A DNA stretch of 64,000 bases from positions 1,364,001 through 1,428,000 of the forward strand of contig NZ_JACHMG010000001.1 of assembly GCF_014204865.1 (NCBI RefSeq), given 5' to 3'. The stretch is from Amycolatopsis jiangsuensis. GTDB taxonomy: Bacteria > Actinomycetota > Actinomycetes > Mycobacteriales > Pseudonocardiaceae. The notes beneath the pieces were generated by a model, which did no database searches, was not told the DNA's origin, and saw only the letters and a program-made list of their open reading frames with translations. This document shows, one piece after another, positions 1-10,600 of the stretch. Both the position numbers and the translations under genes were made by a program. How positions within the stretch are numbered: position 1 is the stretch's first letter; each line of letters starts with the position of its first letter.

Positions 1-2233
1 CCGCGGTGCCGTGCGCGAATCCGAGATGGGTCAGCCCGGCGAGCCGCGAGGCGAATGCGGCGGGAATGGGCCAGCGGATTCCGTCTCCGGTGCGGACGAC
101 CCTGGCGGCGAGACCTTCGGCGCACGACTGGGCCCGGTCCCGGAATTCGGGGTCGCCGGTCGCCTGCCAGAACCGCAGTTGCGCGATCCCGGCTCCGGCG
201 GCCCCGTGCGCGACATCGGGGTTTTCCCAGTCGGTCGGGACCTGTTTGGCCAGTGCGACCGCCGCGTCGGCGAGCTGCCGGTCGCCGAGCGCTCCGGCGG
301 CGTCGTGCATGGCCCAGCCTGTGCCCGAGCGGCCGAAGTGCAGACCGGGAAGCCGCCGGGACTCCGTCGCCACGTAGTCGCGCAACCAGTGCGAAGCCGT
401 CTGGACGGTGTCGCGCAGTCCCTGGTCCGGCTGCTGCCGGAAGGCAGTGGTCAGCACGGCGAGCACACCGGCGGCGCCGTGCTGCACGTTGGCCGGGTCG
501 ACGAACCCGGTCGTGCAAGTCCTCGGCCACGGCCCGTGCTTCGTGTTCTGCTGGTCGAAAGTGGCGCAAAGGTGGGCGAGGCCGTCCGCGAGCACCCGCC
601 GCGCGGTCGAATCCGGCCAGTGACCGGGCGTCGCCGGCCGCGCCGCTGGCGTCTCGGCGGCGAGAAATGCGCGGATCTCGCCGCCGGTCCACCGGTGCTG
701 CGGGTCAGGATCGACGAGCCCCATGATCAACGGGGTCAGCGCGACAGCCCCCGCCGAGTTCGCAGCTGCCAGCCAGGGCGACATCCGGTCCCGCGCCGGA
801 CGCGGCTCGGGGCTGTCCGCCGGGAACACCGGGTCCGTGCCGATCACCAGTAAAAACCCGAGTGCGCCGACGCTGTACCAGTCCGCCGCGGCGGCCGCGG
901 GGGCGCCGTCGAGCTGTTCCGGGGCGGCGTACCCGGGTGTGCCGCCCGGCTGCGCGTCGCTGCCGGCCGGGGCGGCGAACTCCAGGTCGACCAGAGCGAC
1001 GGTGCCGTCCGGCCGCACCATGACGTTGCCGGGACTCAGGTCGCGCAGCACCCAACCGGCCTGGTGCACCGATTCCACCACGTCCGCCAGCTGCCGCAGG
1101 ATGGCGCGCGCGGCAAGCAGCGGGACGCCCGGCTCGCGACGCGTCTGCGCGCCGACGACCCCGCTGTGCTCGCGGACCCACCGCCGCAGCGCCGCTCCCT
1201 CGATCTCTTCCTCAGCCAGGAAGAGATCCCCGTCTTGCTCGAACAGGGCCAGCTTCGCCGGAGTGTGCCCCAGCGCTTCGAGTTCCCCGAGCACCGCGGC
1301 CTCGTGCCGCAGCGCCGTCTGCGCGGTTTTTCCCGAGTTTCCGGTGACATGCCGGCGGGCCTGTTTCACGATGACGCCGGTGCTGTTTTCCCGGTCTGTC
1401 GCGAGATACACCCCGCCGCGACTGGAGTGGCGGATCGCCTCGGCCGCGGCGAACCGGCCGCCCAGCAGCACTTCGACCCGCGGAGCGGGCCCGGTGGGCG
1501 CGGCGCTCGGCGCCGCGGGGTCCGCCAGCGGATCCCGCGCCCACGGCGGCGGGGCGAACCAGGCCTCGCGGCGGTCGGGAACCAGCACCGGTTCCGTTCC
1601 GCTGCCGGGAACCACCAGCGCTCCGACCAGTTCCGCGTCATTGGTCAGCATCCGGCGCGGCGAGAAACCGCCGTAGCGGTAGTGCACCGGGCTTCCCGGC
1701 CGGTACGCGCGGTCGGAGAGGATGAGGGGACCCGGAAGTCCTTCGGCCGCCTCGTGCAGCTCTTCGGCGAGCAGCCGGAAATGCTCGTCGTCACGCGGGT
1801 AGCAGGTGATGAACTTGGCCGCGCCTTGCCTCGGATAATGGGCGGAATTGAGCAGGGCCAGCCGGTCCGGGGAACTCGCGAACTTGAACACGCACCGGTT
1901 CCGCAGCAGGACCTCCGCCGAGCGGTCCAGCACTTCGGCCGCCGCCTCGGTCGTCGCGGAGACGTGGATCTTCCAGCCCTGCACGGGATGGGACGCGCCG
2001 TCCGGGCGCACGTGACACCACATCTCGTCGAACTCCACGTCGAGTGCGTCCCCGGACGCCTGGGCGCGCAGCACCCGGACATAAGGCGAATCGGCGGGCG
2101 GGACGGGCTGACCGCCCAGCCTCCAGACGGCACCGAAAACGCTGGGCAGTTCCCGGAAATCCGCCGGCCTCGGCACCCCGCTCACCGTGCCTCCGGCCGA
2201 AATCCGCTCGCGCCCGGTCCACCGCTCAAGCAT
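1..2233 (-). CDS. Class III LanKC-like lanthionine synthetase (3' end outside window)
   Basis: The gene enters from position 2233 and runs off the left edge with no in-frame stop (about 744 codons seen). The N-terminal part has the LanKC lyase-like region with GWKIHVSA, LSDRAYRPGSPVHYRYG and an FKFASS stretch. A kinase domain follows, with VLRDLSPGNVMV as catalytic loop and DLEFA in place of DFG. A LanC-like cyclase begins after about residue 530, with VQHGAAGVL, DVAHGAAGAG and GFAHGTA. Known relatives phosphorylate and eliminate Ser/Thr in a ribosomal precursor peptide and then cyclise it. Zinc ligands that would separate class III from class IV lie outside the window. The start is uncertain: ATG 2233, or GTG 2185, which overlaps the TGA of an 18-codon ORF (2238-2182) preceded by GGAGG. 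It lies 97 bp after the halogenase, on the same strand. No precursor gene is visible in that gap. Confidence 0.85.
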   Translation of the reverse strand, partial: MLERWTGRERISAGGTVSGVPRPADFRELPSVFGAVWRLGGQPVPPADSPYVRVLRAQASGDALDVEFDEMWCHVRPDGASHPVQGWKIHVSATTEAAAEVLDRSAEVLLRNRCVFKFASSPDRLALLNSAHYPRQGAAKFITCYPRDDEHFRLLAEELHEAAEGLPGPLILSDRAYRPGSPVHYRYGGFSPRRMLTNDAELVGALVVPGSGTEPVLVPDRREAWFAPPPWARDPLADPAAPSAAPTGPAPRVEVLLGGRFAAAEAIRHSSRGGVYLATDRENSTGVIVKQARRHVTGNSGKTAQTALRHEAAVLGELEALGHTPAKLALFEQDGDLFLAEEEIEGAALRRWVREHSGVVGAQTRREPGVPLLAARAILRQLADVVESVHQAGWVLRDLSPGNVMVRPDGTVALVDLEFAAPAGSDAQPGGTPGYAAPEQLDGAPAAAAADWYSVGALGFLLVIGTDPVFPADSPEPRPARDRMSPWLAAANSAGAVALTPLIMGLVDPDPQHRWTGGEIRAFLAAETPAARPATPGHWPDSTARRVLADGLAHLCATFDQQNTKHGPWPRTCTTGFVDPANVQHGAAGVLAVLTTAFRQQPDQGLRDTVQTASHWLRDYVATESRRLPGLHFGRSGTGWAMHDAAGALGDRQLADAAVALAKQVPTDWENPDVAHGAAGAGIAQLRFWQATGDPEFRDRAQSCAEGLAARVVRTGDGIRWPIPAAFASRLAGLTHLGFAHGTA

Positions 2234-2332
2234 TTCATCCGTTGTGGCCTCCACTTCGTCCAGGCCGCTTCGAATGCGCGGCCGGTTCCCGTCGAATTTC
2301 GCGCGCGAAAAAAATACCGATCACTGGACCCG

Positions 2333-3784
2333 TCAGGCGCGGCGTTCCCAGGAGAGACCGTCCGCCGAGGACACGAGCCCGTCGGGAAACATTCCCGGCT
2401 CCGGCTCGTCCTGTTCGCCGGCAACCGCCCGCAACTGGAGATCCCCGGCCTCGCGCAGCACGGAACCGAGGAATCTGGTCCCTTCGCCTGCGAACACGGC
2501 GTCCCCCTCGTCGAGCGATTCCGGCCGCGTCGCGTCTCGCAGCGCGTCCCCGAACCGCGACGCGCCGGGCGCGGACACCCCGGCGACCAGGTCGACGAAC
2601 GCCTCCTCGTCCGGCTGGTCGGTGCCGAGCACCTTGCGCGCTTCCCAGAAGTACGACGATTCCGATTCGTTGATGTTGTACATCGCCTGCAGGAACGTGT
2701 GGTACACCTCCAATTCCCGGGCGTACCGCCGTTCGAATTCCCGGAAGCACTCCGCTTCCGGCAGGCTCCCGGACAGGACGGTGCTGATCGATCGCGCGGC
2801 GAGCACACCGCTGTAAGTCGCCAGGTGGACTCCGGTGGAAAACACCGGGTCGACGAAACACGCGGCGTCCCCGACCAAGACCGCCCCCGGCCGCCAGTAT
2901 CGGGTGCTGCGGTACGAGTAATCCTTGCGCACCCGCACCTCACCGTATTTCCCGGAGGTCACGCGCCGCGCTTCCGAAAGATAATCGCGCACGATCGGAC
3001 ACGAGTCGACGAAACCGTGCAAAGCGCCTTCGCGGTCTTTCTGAATCGTAGCCGCCCGCTCGCTCGCCACCACGGCTCCGACGCTGGTCAGCGTGTCCGA
3101 AATCGGGATGTACCACATCCAGCCGTCGTCGAAGGCCGAGCAGAGGATATTGCCTTCGTTCGGCGCGGGAAGGCGTTTCCCGCCTTCGAAATAGCCGAAT
3201 ACCGCGACGTTCCGGAAGAAGTCCGAATAGACTCGTTCGCCCACTCCCTTGTACAGCGCGGTCGAGCTCCCCGCCGCCACCACGACGTACCGCGCGGCGG
3301 CGGTGGCCACCGCGCCGGAATCGTCGCGGAACCGGACGCCCCGGTACCGGCCGTCCTCTTCGATCAGCGCGAGCACCTCGTGCTCCTCGCGGACGTCGAC
3401 GCCGTGCTTGCGCGCGTTCTCCAGCAGGATCTGGTCGAACCGCGCACGGTCGACCTGGTAGGCCGTCGAGGTGCGCCCGGCCAGCTTCCGCGACAGCGCG
3501 AAGGTGAAGGTCCACGGGTCCGGATTGGCTCCCCAGCGGAAAGTGCCGCCGCGTTTGACCGGGAACCCGGCGCGGGCCAGCTCGTCGGAGACCCCGAGCA
3601 TCTCGCACACCCCGTGCACGGTCGAGGGCAGCAGGGACTCTCCGATCTGGTAGCGCGGGAACCTTTCCTTCTCCAGCAACAGGACCCGGTGTCCACGTTT
3701 GGCCAGCAGCGTCGCCGCCGTCGCCCCGCCGGGCCCGCCGCCGGCCACGATGACGTCGAACTCGGGGTGTGCCGATTGATCCAT
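2333..3784 (-). CDS. FAD-dependent halogenase, BhaA-like (carrier-bound aromatic substrate)
   Basis: 483 aa. The FAD-binding motif GGGPGGATAATLLAKRG is at residues 15-31, the halogenase WxWxIP motif is present as WMWYIP, and K77 in VKRGGTFRWG is placed like the active-site lysine of phenolic halogenases. GKYGEVRVRKDYSYR and CFVDPVFSTGVHLATYSG closely resemble my recollection of the balhimycin halogenase BhaA. Family members use FADH2, O2 and chloride to chlorinate a phenol or pyrrole held on a peptidyl carrier protein. The start ATG at 3784 has GAGGGA upstream. The neighbouring A-T didomain, 32 bp upstream, is the obvious candidate to present the substrate. The substrate itself is inference: tyrosine, beta-hydroxytyrosine or another aromatic acid. 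Confidence 0.92.
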   Translation of the reverse strand: MDQSAHPEFDVIVAGGGPGGATAATLLAKRGHRVLLLEKERFPRYQIGESLLPSTVHGVCEMLGVSDELARAGFPVKRGGTFRWGANPDPWTFTFALSRKLAGRTSTAYQVDRARFDQILLENARKHGVDVREEHEVLALIEEDGRYRGVRFRDDSGAVATAAARYVVVAAGSSTALYKGVGERVYSDFFRNVAVFGYFEGGKRLPAPNEGNILCSAFDDGWMWYIPISDTLTSVGAVVASERAATIQKDREGALHGFVDSCPIVRDYLSEARRVTSGKYGEVRVRKDYSYRSTRYWRPGAVLVGDAACFVDPVFSTGVHLATYSGVLAARSISTVLSGSLPEAECFREFERRYARELEVYHTFLQAMYNINESESSYFWEARKVLGTDQPDEEAFVDLVAGVSAPGASRFGDALRDATRPESLDEGDAVFAGEGTRFLGSVLREAGDLQLRAVAGEQDEPEPGMFPDGLVSSADGLSWERRA

Positions 3785-3816
3785 GATGTGCGTCCCTCGT
3801 GTCGTTTGTTCGTCCC

Positions 3817-5598
3817 TCATGGGGTGGGCGGGTCGAGTGCGAGCCGCTTCTCCGCGGCGACGCCGGCGTCCGGGGCGGTGCGGGAAAGCCAGGCGGCCAG
3901 AGTCGCCACGCTCGCGGCCTCGTACACCCACAGCAGCGGCACCTCGACGCCGAAGATCCGGGACAGGCGCAAGGAAATGCGCATCGCGTCGATCGAGCGC
4001 CCCAGGTCCGCGAAGCCCGCCGAGCGGCTGACGTCCGGCAGGCCGAGCACGTCGCACCACACTCGCGCGACCGCCTGTTCCACCGCGCCGCGCGGCGGTT
4101 CCACCGCGGCGGGCACCGGCGTCGCGAGGAGCGCTCGCACCGCCGCGTAGTCGGCCTTTCCGTTCGGGTTGACCGGGAGCGCTCGCACCGGCCGGACGTC
4201 CGGCGGGACCAGGTACGCGGGCAGCCGGCCGGCGAGGAAGTCCCGCAAGGCCGGCAGGTCGGTCCCGGACGGCGCGACGCAGGCCGCGAGCGCGCGGCCC
4301 GGGGCGCGCGGGGATTCGACGACCGCCGCTTGCCGGAGGCCCGGGAACTCCAGGAGCGCCGCCTCGACTTCCCCGGGCTCCACCCGGTAGCCGCTGATCT
4401 TCAGCTGGCGGTCCGTCCGGCCGAGGAACTCCAGTTCGCCATCGGGGCGCCACCGGCCGCGGTCGCCGGTCCGGTACCTTCGCGCGCCCGGAACGCCGTC
4501 GGGGTCCGCGACGAACGCCGCCGCCGTCTCGCCCGGCCTGCCCAGATATCCGCGCGCCAGCCCGGCACCGGCGAGGTAGATCTCGCCCGCGGGCGCCGGA
4601 CGGCCGGACTCGTCGAGCACGCTCACTCGCACGCCGGGGATCGAGCGGCCGATCGGCACGGTGTCGAGTTCGGGCAGCACACCGGACGGCGCGTGCCAGG
4701 CGGTGCTCCACACGGTGCCTTCCGCCGGACCGTATTCGTTCGCCAGCCGCGCGTCCGGAACCCGTTGCCGCGCCCGGCGAACGAGTGCGGGCGGGCAGCT
4801 TTCGCCTGCCAGGACGACTGTCCGCAGGGAGGCCACCTCGTCCGGGCCCGCGGCTTCGAGCACGAGATCGAACAGGGACGGCAGCGCCAGCACCGTGTCG
4901 ATGCGGTGGTCGGCGATCTGGCGGACGAGCGCCCGTGCGTCGCTTTCGGTTCCTGTCGGCGGCAGGTAGAGCGTCCCGCCGCCGGCCAGCGTGCCGAAAA
5001 CCCCGGCGACGGCGCTGTCGAACGCCACCGACGACAACAGGAGAAACCTGCGGTACGGCGGATATGCGGCCAGCCGCGCGCGGGTGGAGTTGACGATCGA
5101 GCGGTGCTCGACGGCGACGCCTTTGGGCCACCCGGTGGACCCGGAGGTGTAGATGACGTAGGCCAGGTTCCTGGGGGCGGCCGCGGGGCCCGGAAGCCCA
5201 GCCGGGGTCCGGTCGTCGCGGTTCTCGTCGAGATCCAGCACTGGCAGGCCGCTACCGGTGAACCGCGCGGCCGACTCGCGTTCGGTCAGGATCGCGCCCC
5301 AATTCCGGCCGAGCGCCCGGGTCGCCGGGCCGTCCGGGTCCATCGGGGCGTACGCGCCGCCTGCCTTGAGCGCGGCCAGCGCCCCGACGACCAGGGCGGG
5401 CGATCTGCGGGCGTGCACGCCGACGACCGTCTCGGGACCGACGCCGAGTGCGCGCAGGTCCCCGGCGAGCACGGCGGCGGCCCGGTCGAGCCGCCGGTAG
5501 CTCAGCACGGTCTCGCCCGCGACCACCGCGGCCGAATCGGGATTCCGGGCCGCTGCCTCCGCCACCAGCTCATGAATGCACAGATCGTGCTCCGCCAT
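3817..5598 (-). CDS. Stand-alone NRPS adenylation-carrier didomain (A-T)
   Basis: 593 aa from ATG 5598. The A domain has [14 protein letters not shown] (A3), FDSAVAGVF (A4), NEYGPAEGTVW (A5), GELEFLGRTDRQ and NPNGKADY with the A10 lysine. My manual specificity code is D-S-A-A-V-A-E-V-W. The A-E-V part recalls some tyrosine codes but I cannot assign it. The carrier domain at the C-terminus reads FADLGRSIDAM, so one glycine of the usual LGGxS is arginine while the pantetheine serine remains. There is no condensation domain, so it probably loads an amino acid for tailoring in trans by the adjacent halogenase or the P450. The frame is open to a TTG at 5721 that overlaps the thioesterase stop (TTGA). 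That 41-codon extension has non-coding-like third positions, so I prefer 5598. Confidence 0.9.
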   Translation of the reverse strand: MAEHDLCIHELVAEAAARNPDSAAVVAGETVLSYRRLDRAAAVLAGDLRALGVGPETVVGVHARRSPALVVGALAALKAGGAYAPMDPDGPATRALGRNWGAILTERESAARFTGSGLPVLDLDENRDDRTPAGLPGPAAAPRNLAYVIYTSGSTGWPKGVAVEHRSIVNSTRARLAAYPPYRRFLLLSSVAFDSAVAGVFGTLAGGGTLYLPPTGTESDARALVRQIADHRIDTVLALPSLFDLVLEAAGPDEVASLRTVVLAGESCPPALVRRARQRVPDARLANEYGPAEGTVWSTAWHAPSGVLPELDTVPIGRSIPGVRVSVLDESGRPAPAGEIYLAGAGLARGYLGRPGETAAAFVADPDGVPGARRYRTGDRGRWRPDGELEFLGRTDRQLKISGYRVEPGEVEAALLEFPGLRQAAVVESPRAPGRALAACVAPSGTDLPALRDFLAGRLPAYLVPPDVRPVRALPVNPNGKADYAAVRALLATPVPAAVEPPRGAVEQAVARVWCDVLGLPDVSRSAGFADLGRSIDAMRISLRLSRIFGVEVPLLWVYEAASVATLAAWLSRTAPDAGVAAEKRLALDPPTP

Positions 5599-5717
5599 CG
5601 CGGCAACCCCGTTCTTCGGAGGCACGGAACGCGCGTCGCCGGCCCGCCGAAATGATTCGCCGCCGCCGGCCGAATAAATCGTGCGATCTCCAGCCTTCTG
5701 ATTCTCGCCCTCGATTG

Positions 5718-6491
5718 TCAAGACGGTCGCTCCGTTCTCCGGGCAGCGCCCGATCCGGCCGCGGCCAAGACTTCCCGGCAGACCGACGGCAACTGGTCCC
5801 GGTAGTAGAAATGGCCGCCGGAATAGGTTTTCGACAGGAAGTCGCGCGAGGTGTGCGCGGCCCAGCGGGCAAGCAGCTCAGGAGGCGCCAAGGCGTCAGC
5901 GTCTCCGCCGATCGCCAGCAGCGGGCACGAAACCCGTTCGGCACTCGGCCGGTACCGCGCCGCCAGCAAGCAGTTCGCGCGCAGCCGGGACACCACGAAA
6001 TCCAGCACTCGCGGGGAATCGAGCATTTCCTCGTCGACAATTCCCTGCGCGAGCACCTCTGCGCGCCACTGCTCGCCGGTCCTGCCCAGCACCTCCGCCT
6101 CGGTGATCGCCGGCTGGCCGGGCGGCCGGCTGGCCGACACCACCAGCAGCAGCGGCGACCGGGACCGGCGGCCGAGGCGGACAGCCATCTCATAGGCGAC
6201 CAGCGCGCCCATGCTGTGCCCGAGCAGCACCAGCGGTCCCGTCGCGGCCTCGGCCACCGCTTCGGCGGCCTCCGCGGCGAACGCGGCGAGCGCGCTGTCC
6301 TCCCCGGACCGCGGTTCCGGGTACCGGAGCACGAGCGCGGCCTCGTCCGGCCCGACCAGCGGGGGCACCCACTCGGCGAAGCCGAAGCTGCTGCCCCCGG
6401 CGTACGGCGCCAGCACGAACGTGCGTTCCGGGTTTCCGCTGCCGTAACGCCACAGCAACGGGCCGAACGGTTCTCCGGTTTCCATGGTCAT
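5718..6491 (-). CDS. Type II thioesterase of the NRPS cluster
   Basis: 257 aa alpha/beta-hydrolase with the TEII pattern: LAPYAGGSSFGFAEW near the N-terminus, nucleophile motif GHSMG at about residues 91-95, an Asp in GGDADALAP and the histidine in SGGHFYYRDQ. Such free thioesterases clear misprimed or stalled acyl groups from carrier domains. It sits 7 bp after the O-methyltransferase in the same operon. ATG 6491 and the second ATG at 6485 are both possible starts. Confidence 0.93.
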   Translation of the reverse strand: MTMETGEPFGPLLWRYGSGNPERTFVLAPYAGGSSFGFAEWVPPLVGPDEAALVLRYPEPRSGEDSALAAFAAEAAEAVAEAATGPLVLLGHSMGALVAYEMAVRLGRRSRSPLLLVVSASRPPGQPAITEAEVLGRTGEQWRAEVLAQGIVDEEMLDSPRVLDFVVSRLRANCLLAARYRPSAERVSCPLLAIGGDADALAPPELLARWAAHTSRDFLSKTYSGGHFYYRDQLPSVCREVLAAAGSGAARRTERPS

Positions 6492-6498
6492 CCTCCGG

Positions 6499-7656
6499 CT
6501 ACCGCGGCCCGGCGAGCAGGACGCGATGCATGGGGGTGTCCAGCAGCGCCACCCTGGTCAGCCCGGCGCCGTCGAGCCAGCGGTCGTAGTCCTCCGTCCG
6601 GTACGCCCCGCCGCCGCCGGTGGCCAGCATCGACGCGGCGAACAGCCGGGAGAACCGGTTCTGGGCGGAGTGCGCGTCGCCGGTGACGATCTGGTCGACA
6701 ACGGCGACCAGGCCGCCGCCTGCCAGCGACTTTGCCGCCCTGCGCAACAGTTCTTCAGCCGAGGCCGGGGTCTGGAGGTGGAAGATGTTGACGAACAGCG
6801 CGAGGTCGTAGCCGAGGCCCCAGTCTTCCGACCAGAAGTCCATCACCGCAGGCCGGAAACGGTCCGCGACCCCCAGCCGGTCCGCCTGGGCGAGCGCCAG
6901 CGGCATGATCCGCCGAACGTCGATCCCGGTCGCGGTGAGCGCCGGAAACCGGCGGAGCAGCAGGTGGCTGTAGATGCCGCTGCCGCAGCCGACATCGACC
7001 AGCGACACGGGCCGCCGGGGCGTCCAGCCGCGCTCGGCGAGCGCTCCGGCGAGCACGTTCACGATCGGCGGCGCCCAGAAGTTGATGCCGTGCACCAGCG
7101 ACCGGTATTCGGTTTCGCCGATCTGGTTCGGCGCATCGGAGCCGTCTTCGACGCGGGTGCCCGCGCGCACCGTATCGGCGAGGTTCCGCCACGCGCGCCA
7201 AGCGAGGGTCCGGTCGTATTCGATTTTCCCGACCAGGCTGAACAATCCGTCCGGGAGCAGGCATTCCCGGAGTTCGGCGGGCAGCGCGTAGCGCGCGTTC
7301 CCGTCCTCCACGAGCAGGTCGTAGGCGCACAGCGCGTCGAGCAAGACCGACATCGCCCGCGGATCCGCGTCGAGGGCCCGCGCGAGTTCGGCTCCGGAAC
7401 GCGGCTCCCCGGCGAGCTCGACGAACACGCCCAGGTCGTGCGCCGCCTCGATCACGCCAGGAGCCCAGAGCGAAATCAAGTGTTCGTACACCCGGTGCGC
7501 GGCTCCGATCTCCGGCCCTCCCCCGCCCCGGTCCTCGAGCGGGGACGGGTCCACCAAGGGCCGAACACCGGAAAAGCCATTCCTTCGGTAACTCATCGAC
7601 AATTCCTCTGCTCTTCCCGGCACGGGACCGGGAACCGGTTCGCTTCCGGCGTTCAT
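6499..7656 (-). CDS. SAM-dependent O-methyltransferase
   Basis: 385 aa. The N-terminal winged-helix/dimerisation region ([25 protein letters not shown]) is followed by a class I SAM domain with [19 protein letters not shown] (motif I) and [14 protein letters not shown]. It resembles the plant-type OMT family. The usual HDW catalytic stretch is replaced by NIFHLQTP, so whether it methylates oxygen is inferred from the family. Its ATG (7656) overlaps the TGA of the terminal NRPS by four bases, so it is translated with the assembly line and probably methylates the peptide or an aromatic side chain. Confidence 0.85.
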   Translation of the reverse strand: MNAGSEPVPGPVPGRAEELSMSYRRNGFSGVRPLVDPSPLEDRGGGGPEIGAAHRVYEHLISLWAPGVIEAAHDLGVFVELAGEPRSGAELARALDADPRAMSVLLDALCAYDLLVEDGNARYALPAELRECLLPDGLFSLVGKIEYDRTLAWRAWRNLADTVRAGTRVEDGSDAPNQIGETEYRSLVHGINFWAPPIVNVLAGALAERGWTPRRPVSLVDVGCGSGIYSHLLLRRFPALTATGIDVRRIMPLALAQADRLGVADRFRPAVMDFWSEDWGLGYDLALFVNIFHLQTPASAEELLRRAAKSLAGGGLVAVVDQIVTGDAHSAQNRFSRLFAASMLATGGGGAYRTEDYDRWLDGAGLTRVALLDTPMHRVLLAGPR

Positions 7657-10600
7657 CGGCCGAGCCGGGTGCGCAGCACCTGGCCGATCTGGGCCAGCGA
7701 CGCGGGTTTCGTCATCGCTCCGTGCGCTGCCCGCACGTCGTGCACCTCGATCCGGCCGGACACAAGGGTGCGCCACGCCTGCGGATCGGGCGGGGCGCCG
7801 GGCCATCCCTGTGCGGCGCGAAAGAACAAGACGTCGCCGTCGAACATTTCCGGCCGGTGCGACCGCGCCAGCGAAACGCTCGCCGTGAGCACTTCGCTCA
7901 TCGCCGACAGGAGCGTTTCGCTGAGATCCGCGATCCCGCGTGCTCGCAGCATCTCCGCGACCGCCGCCGGCCGAAGCGGCCCTTCGGGCACCGCGTCGAG
8001 ACCGAAGTATTCGACGAGAAGCGCCCGCAGGCCCTGATCCGGGGCCGCCGGTTCGCCGAGCGGAATTTGTCCGGGTGGATAGGAGTCCAGCATCGCCACC
8101 AGCGACACCTCCTCCCCCAGTCCGCGCAGCCCGACGGCGACGGCATGGGCCAACTGGCCGCCGAGCGACCAGCCCAGCAGGTCGTACGGTCCTTTCGGCT
8201 GCACAGCACGGATCTGCGCGAGATAGTCGGCGGCCACGTCTTCGATCGTCGCGTCGATCCGGCCGGGGTCGGTCAGGCCACGGGCCTGAAGCCCGTACAT
8301 CGGCCGGTCGACGGGGAGGTAGCGGAGCAGACCCGCGTAGCACCAGCTGAATCCACTGGCCGGAGGCAGGCAGAACAGCGGCCTCCCGACGCCGGCTCGC
8401 AGCGGGAGCAGCACGTCGAGGGACCCTTCCGCGGCAGCGGTTCCCAGCCGCGCGGCGAATGCGGCGGGAGTCGGCGCGGCGAACAACATCCGTACTGTCG
8501 GCCGGTAGCCGAGCACTGTTCGCACACGGGCTACGAACCGGGTGGCCAGCAGTGAATGGCCGCCCAGCGCGAAGAAGTCGTCCTGCGTGCCGACCGACGG
8601 GAGCTGGAGCACTTCGGCGAACAATTCGCAGATCACCTGCTCGGCGGGAGTAGCGGGCGGCGACGCTTCCGGTGAGGCTTCCGGCACCGGCAGAGCGCGT
8701 CGGTCGAGTTTCCCGTTCGGCGTCGTGGGCAGCCGGTCGAGGGAGACGAAGTCGCTCGGCACCAACGCGCGGGGCAGCACTTCGGCGGCGTGCGCGCGCA
8801 GGCCCGCCGCTTTCGCGGTGCCGACGATGTACCCGACCAGCGCCGGTCCGGCACCGGGCCGGGCGCGCACCGCGACCGCCGCGCGCTCGACGCCGGGATG
8901 ACGCGCCAGCGCGGCCTCGACCTCGCCCGGCTCGATCCGCACGCCCCGCACCTTGAGCTGATCGTCCGCCCGCCCCAGATGCTCCAGCGCGCCGTCCCGG
9001 CGCCGCCGGACCCGGTCCCCGGTCCGGTACATCCGCTCGCCCGGCGGGCCGAACGGATCCGCGACAAACCGCGCGGCAGTCGCTCCCGGCCGTTCCGCGT
9101 AGCCCCGGCCGACGCCGATCCCGCTGTGGTAGAGGTCTCCGGCCACCCCGATCGGCACCGGCCGCAGAGCCCCGTCCAGCACGTACGCCCGGGTGTTCCA
9201 CAGCGGACGGCCGACCGGCCGGTCGTCTTCGGTGCAGAAGACGAACAGGCTGTCGCCGCTGACCTCCGTGCAGCCGTAAAGGTTGACCAGCCTGGCATCG
9301 GGGCTCGCGGCCGCGAGCCGAGCGGGCAACTCCGCGGGCATGGGCTCGCCGCTGCTGCCCACCAGGCGCAGCGTCGCCAGCCGGTGGTCTCCGCCCGCCT
9401 CGTCCAGCAACGCCAGCAACACCGTGGGCACCGCGGTGAGGACGCTCGACCGGCTCGCCGCGATCAGGTCCGCCAGCGCCGCCATGTCCCGCGCCGTCTC
9501 CTCGTCGACCAGTACGACGCGTCCGCCGTGCGCCAGCGGGCGAAGCAGCTCAAGCGGGCCGTCGACGAAGCTGATCGAGGTCCGCGCGCACACGACGCCG
9601 TCGCCGTCGGACGGACGCAGATCGCGGTACCACGACACCTGGTTGACCAGCCCGCCCTGAGTGCCGATCACCGCCTTGGGCAGGCCGGTCGAGCCGGACG
9701 TGTAGAGAACCGACGCGGCCGACTCCGCGGTGCGACCGCCCGGCAGTTCGGCGGGCGCGAGGTTGCCGGCGGGGAACCCGGTCAGCACGACGTCCCGCAG
9801 GTCCACCACCGGCGCCTCGGTCGCCGGGATCCCGTCCGCGTCGGTCAGCACGAGCACCGGCCGGGCGTCCCCGATCAGGTAAGCGATCCGTTCGGCCGGG
9901 TAAGCGGTGTCGACCGGCAGGTAGGCCGCGCCGGCTTTGAGCACGGCGATCAGCGCCACCACCAGATCCGCCGACCGGCTCAGCGCCAGTGCGACGGTCC
10001 GCTCGGGACCGGCCCCGCGGGCCACCAGCAACCGGGCCAGCTGATTCGCCCGCGCGTTCACCTCGGCATAGGTCAGCTCCAGCGGTCCGGCGAGCACCGC
10101 GACGCGGTCCGGATGGCGGGCGCGGCGATCCTCGATCAGCTCGGCGACAGTGGCGGCCGGGAGGTCCCGCCCCGTCGCGTTGCCCGTCTCCAGCCACGTT
10201 CGCGACCGCGGTCCCAGCGGGTCGAGGCTGCCGAGCGGGCGGCCGGGATCCGCCGCGAGGGTCTCGAAAACCGATTCGAGCGCGGCGAGCATCGTCTCCG
10301 CGGCGTCCCGGCCGACCGCGTCCGCCTGATAGTCCAGCCGCAGCCGCAGCCGTTCGCCGGGGATCGCGGCCAGCATCAGCGGGTAATGCGAGGCGTCCAG
10401 CCCGCGCACCCCGGCGACCCGGACGCCGCCGAAGTCCTCGGCGTCCAGCGGCTCGACCGGATAGTTCTCGAACACGACGATCGTGTCGAACAATTCGTCC
10501 AGCCCGGCGCGGGCCTGGATCTCGGCGAGCGGCATATGCTGGAACGGCGTCATCTCGAGCTGGCGGTCCCGCACCGTCCGCGCGACGGCCCACGCCGGCG

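Noticed and set aside
2182..2238. 18-codon ORF before LanKC as a lanthipeptide precursor
   Set aside because: It is too short, lacks a leader/core pattern with Ser/Thr/Cys, and overlaps the LanKC start. At best it is a coupling leader.
1064..4150. Very long plus-strand open frame opposite the LanKC and halogenase genes
   Set aside because: It is the mirror of well-supported minus-strand genes; its translation is Arg/Pro/Gly-rich with no domains.
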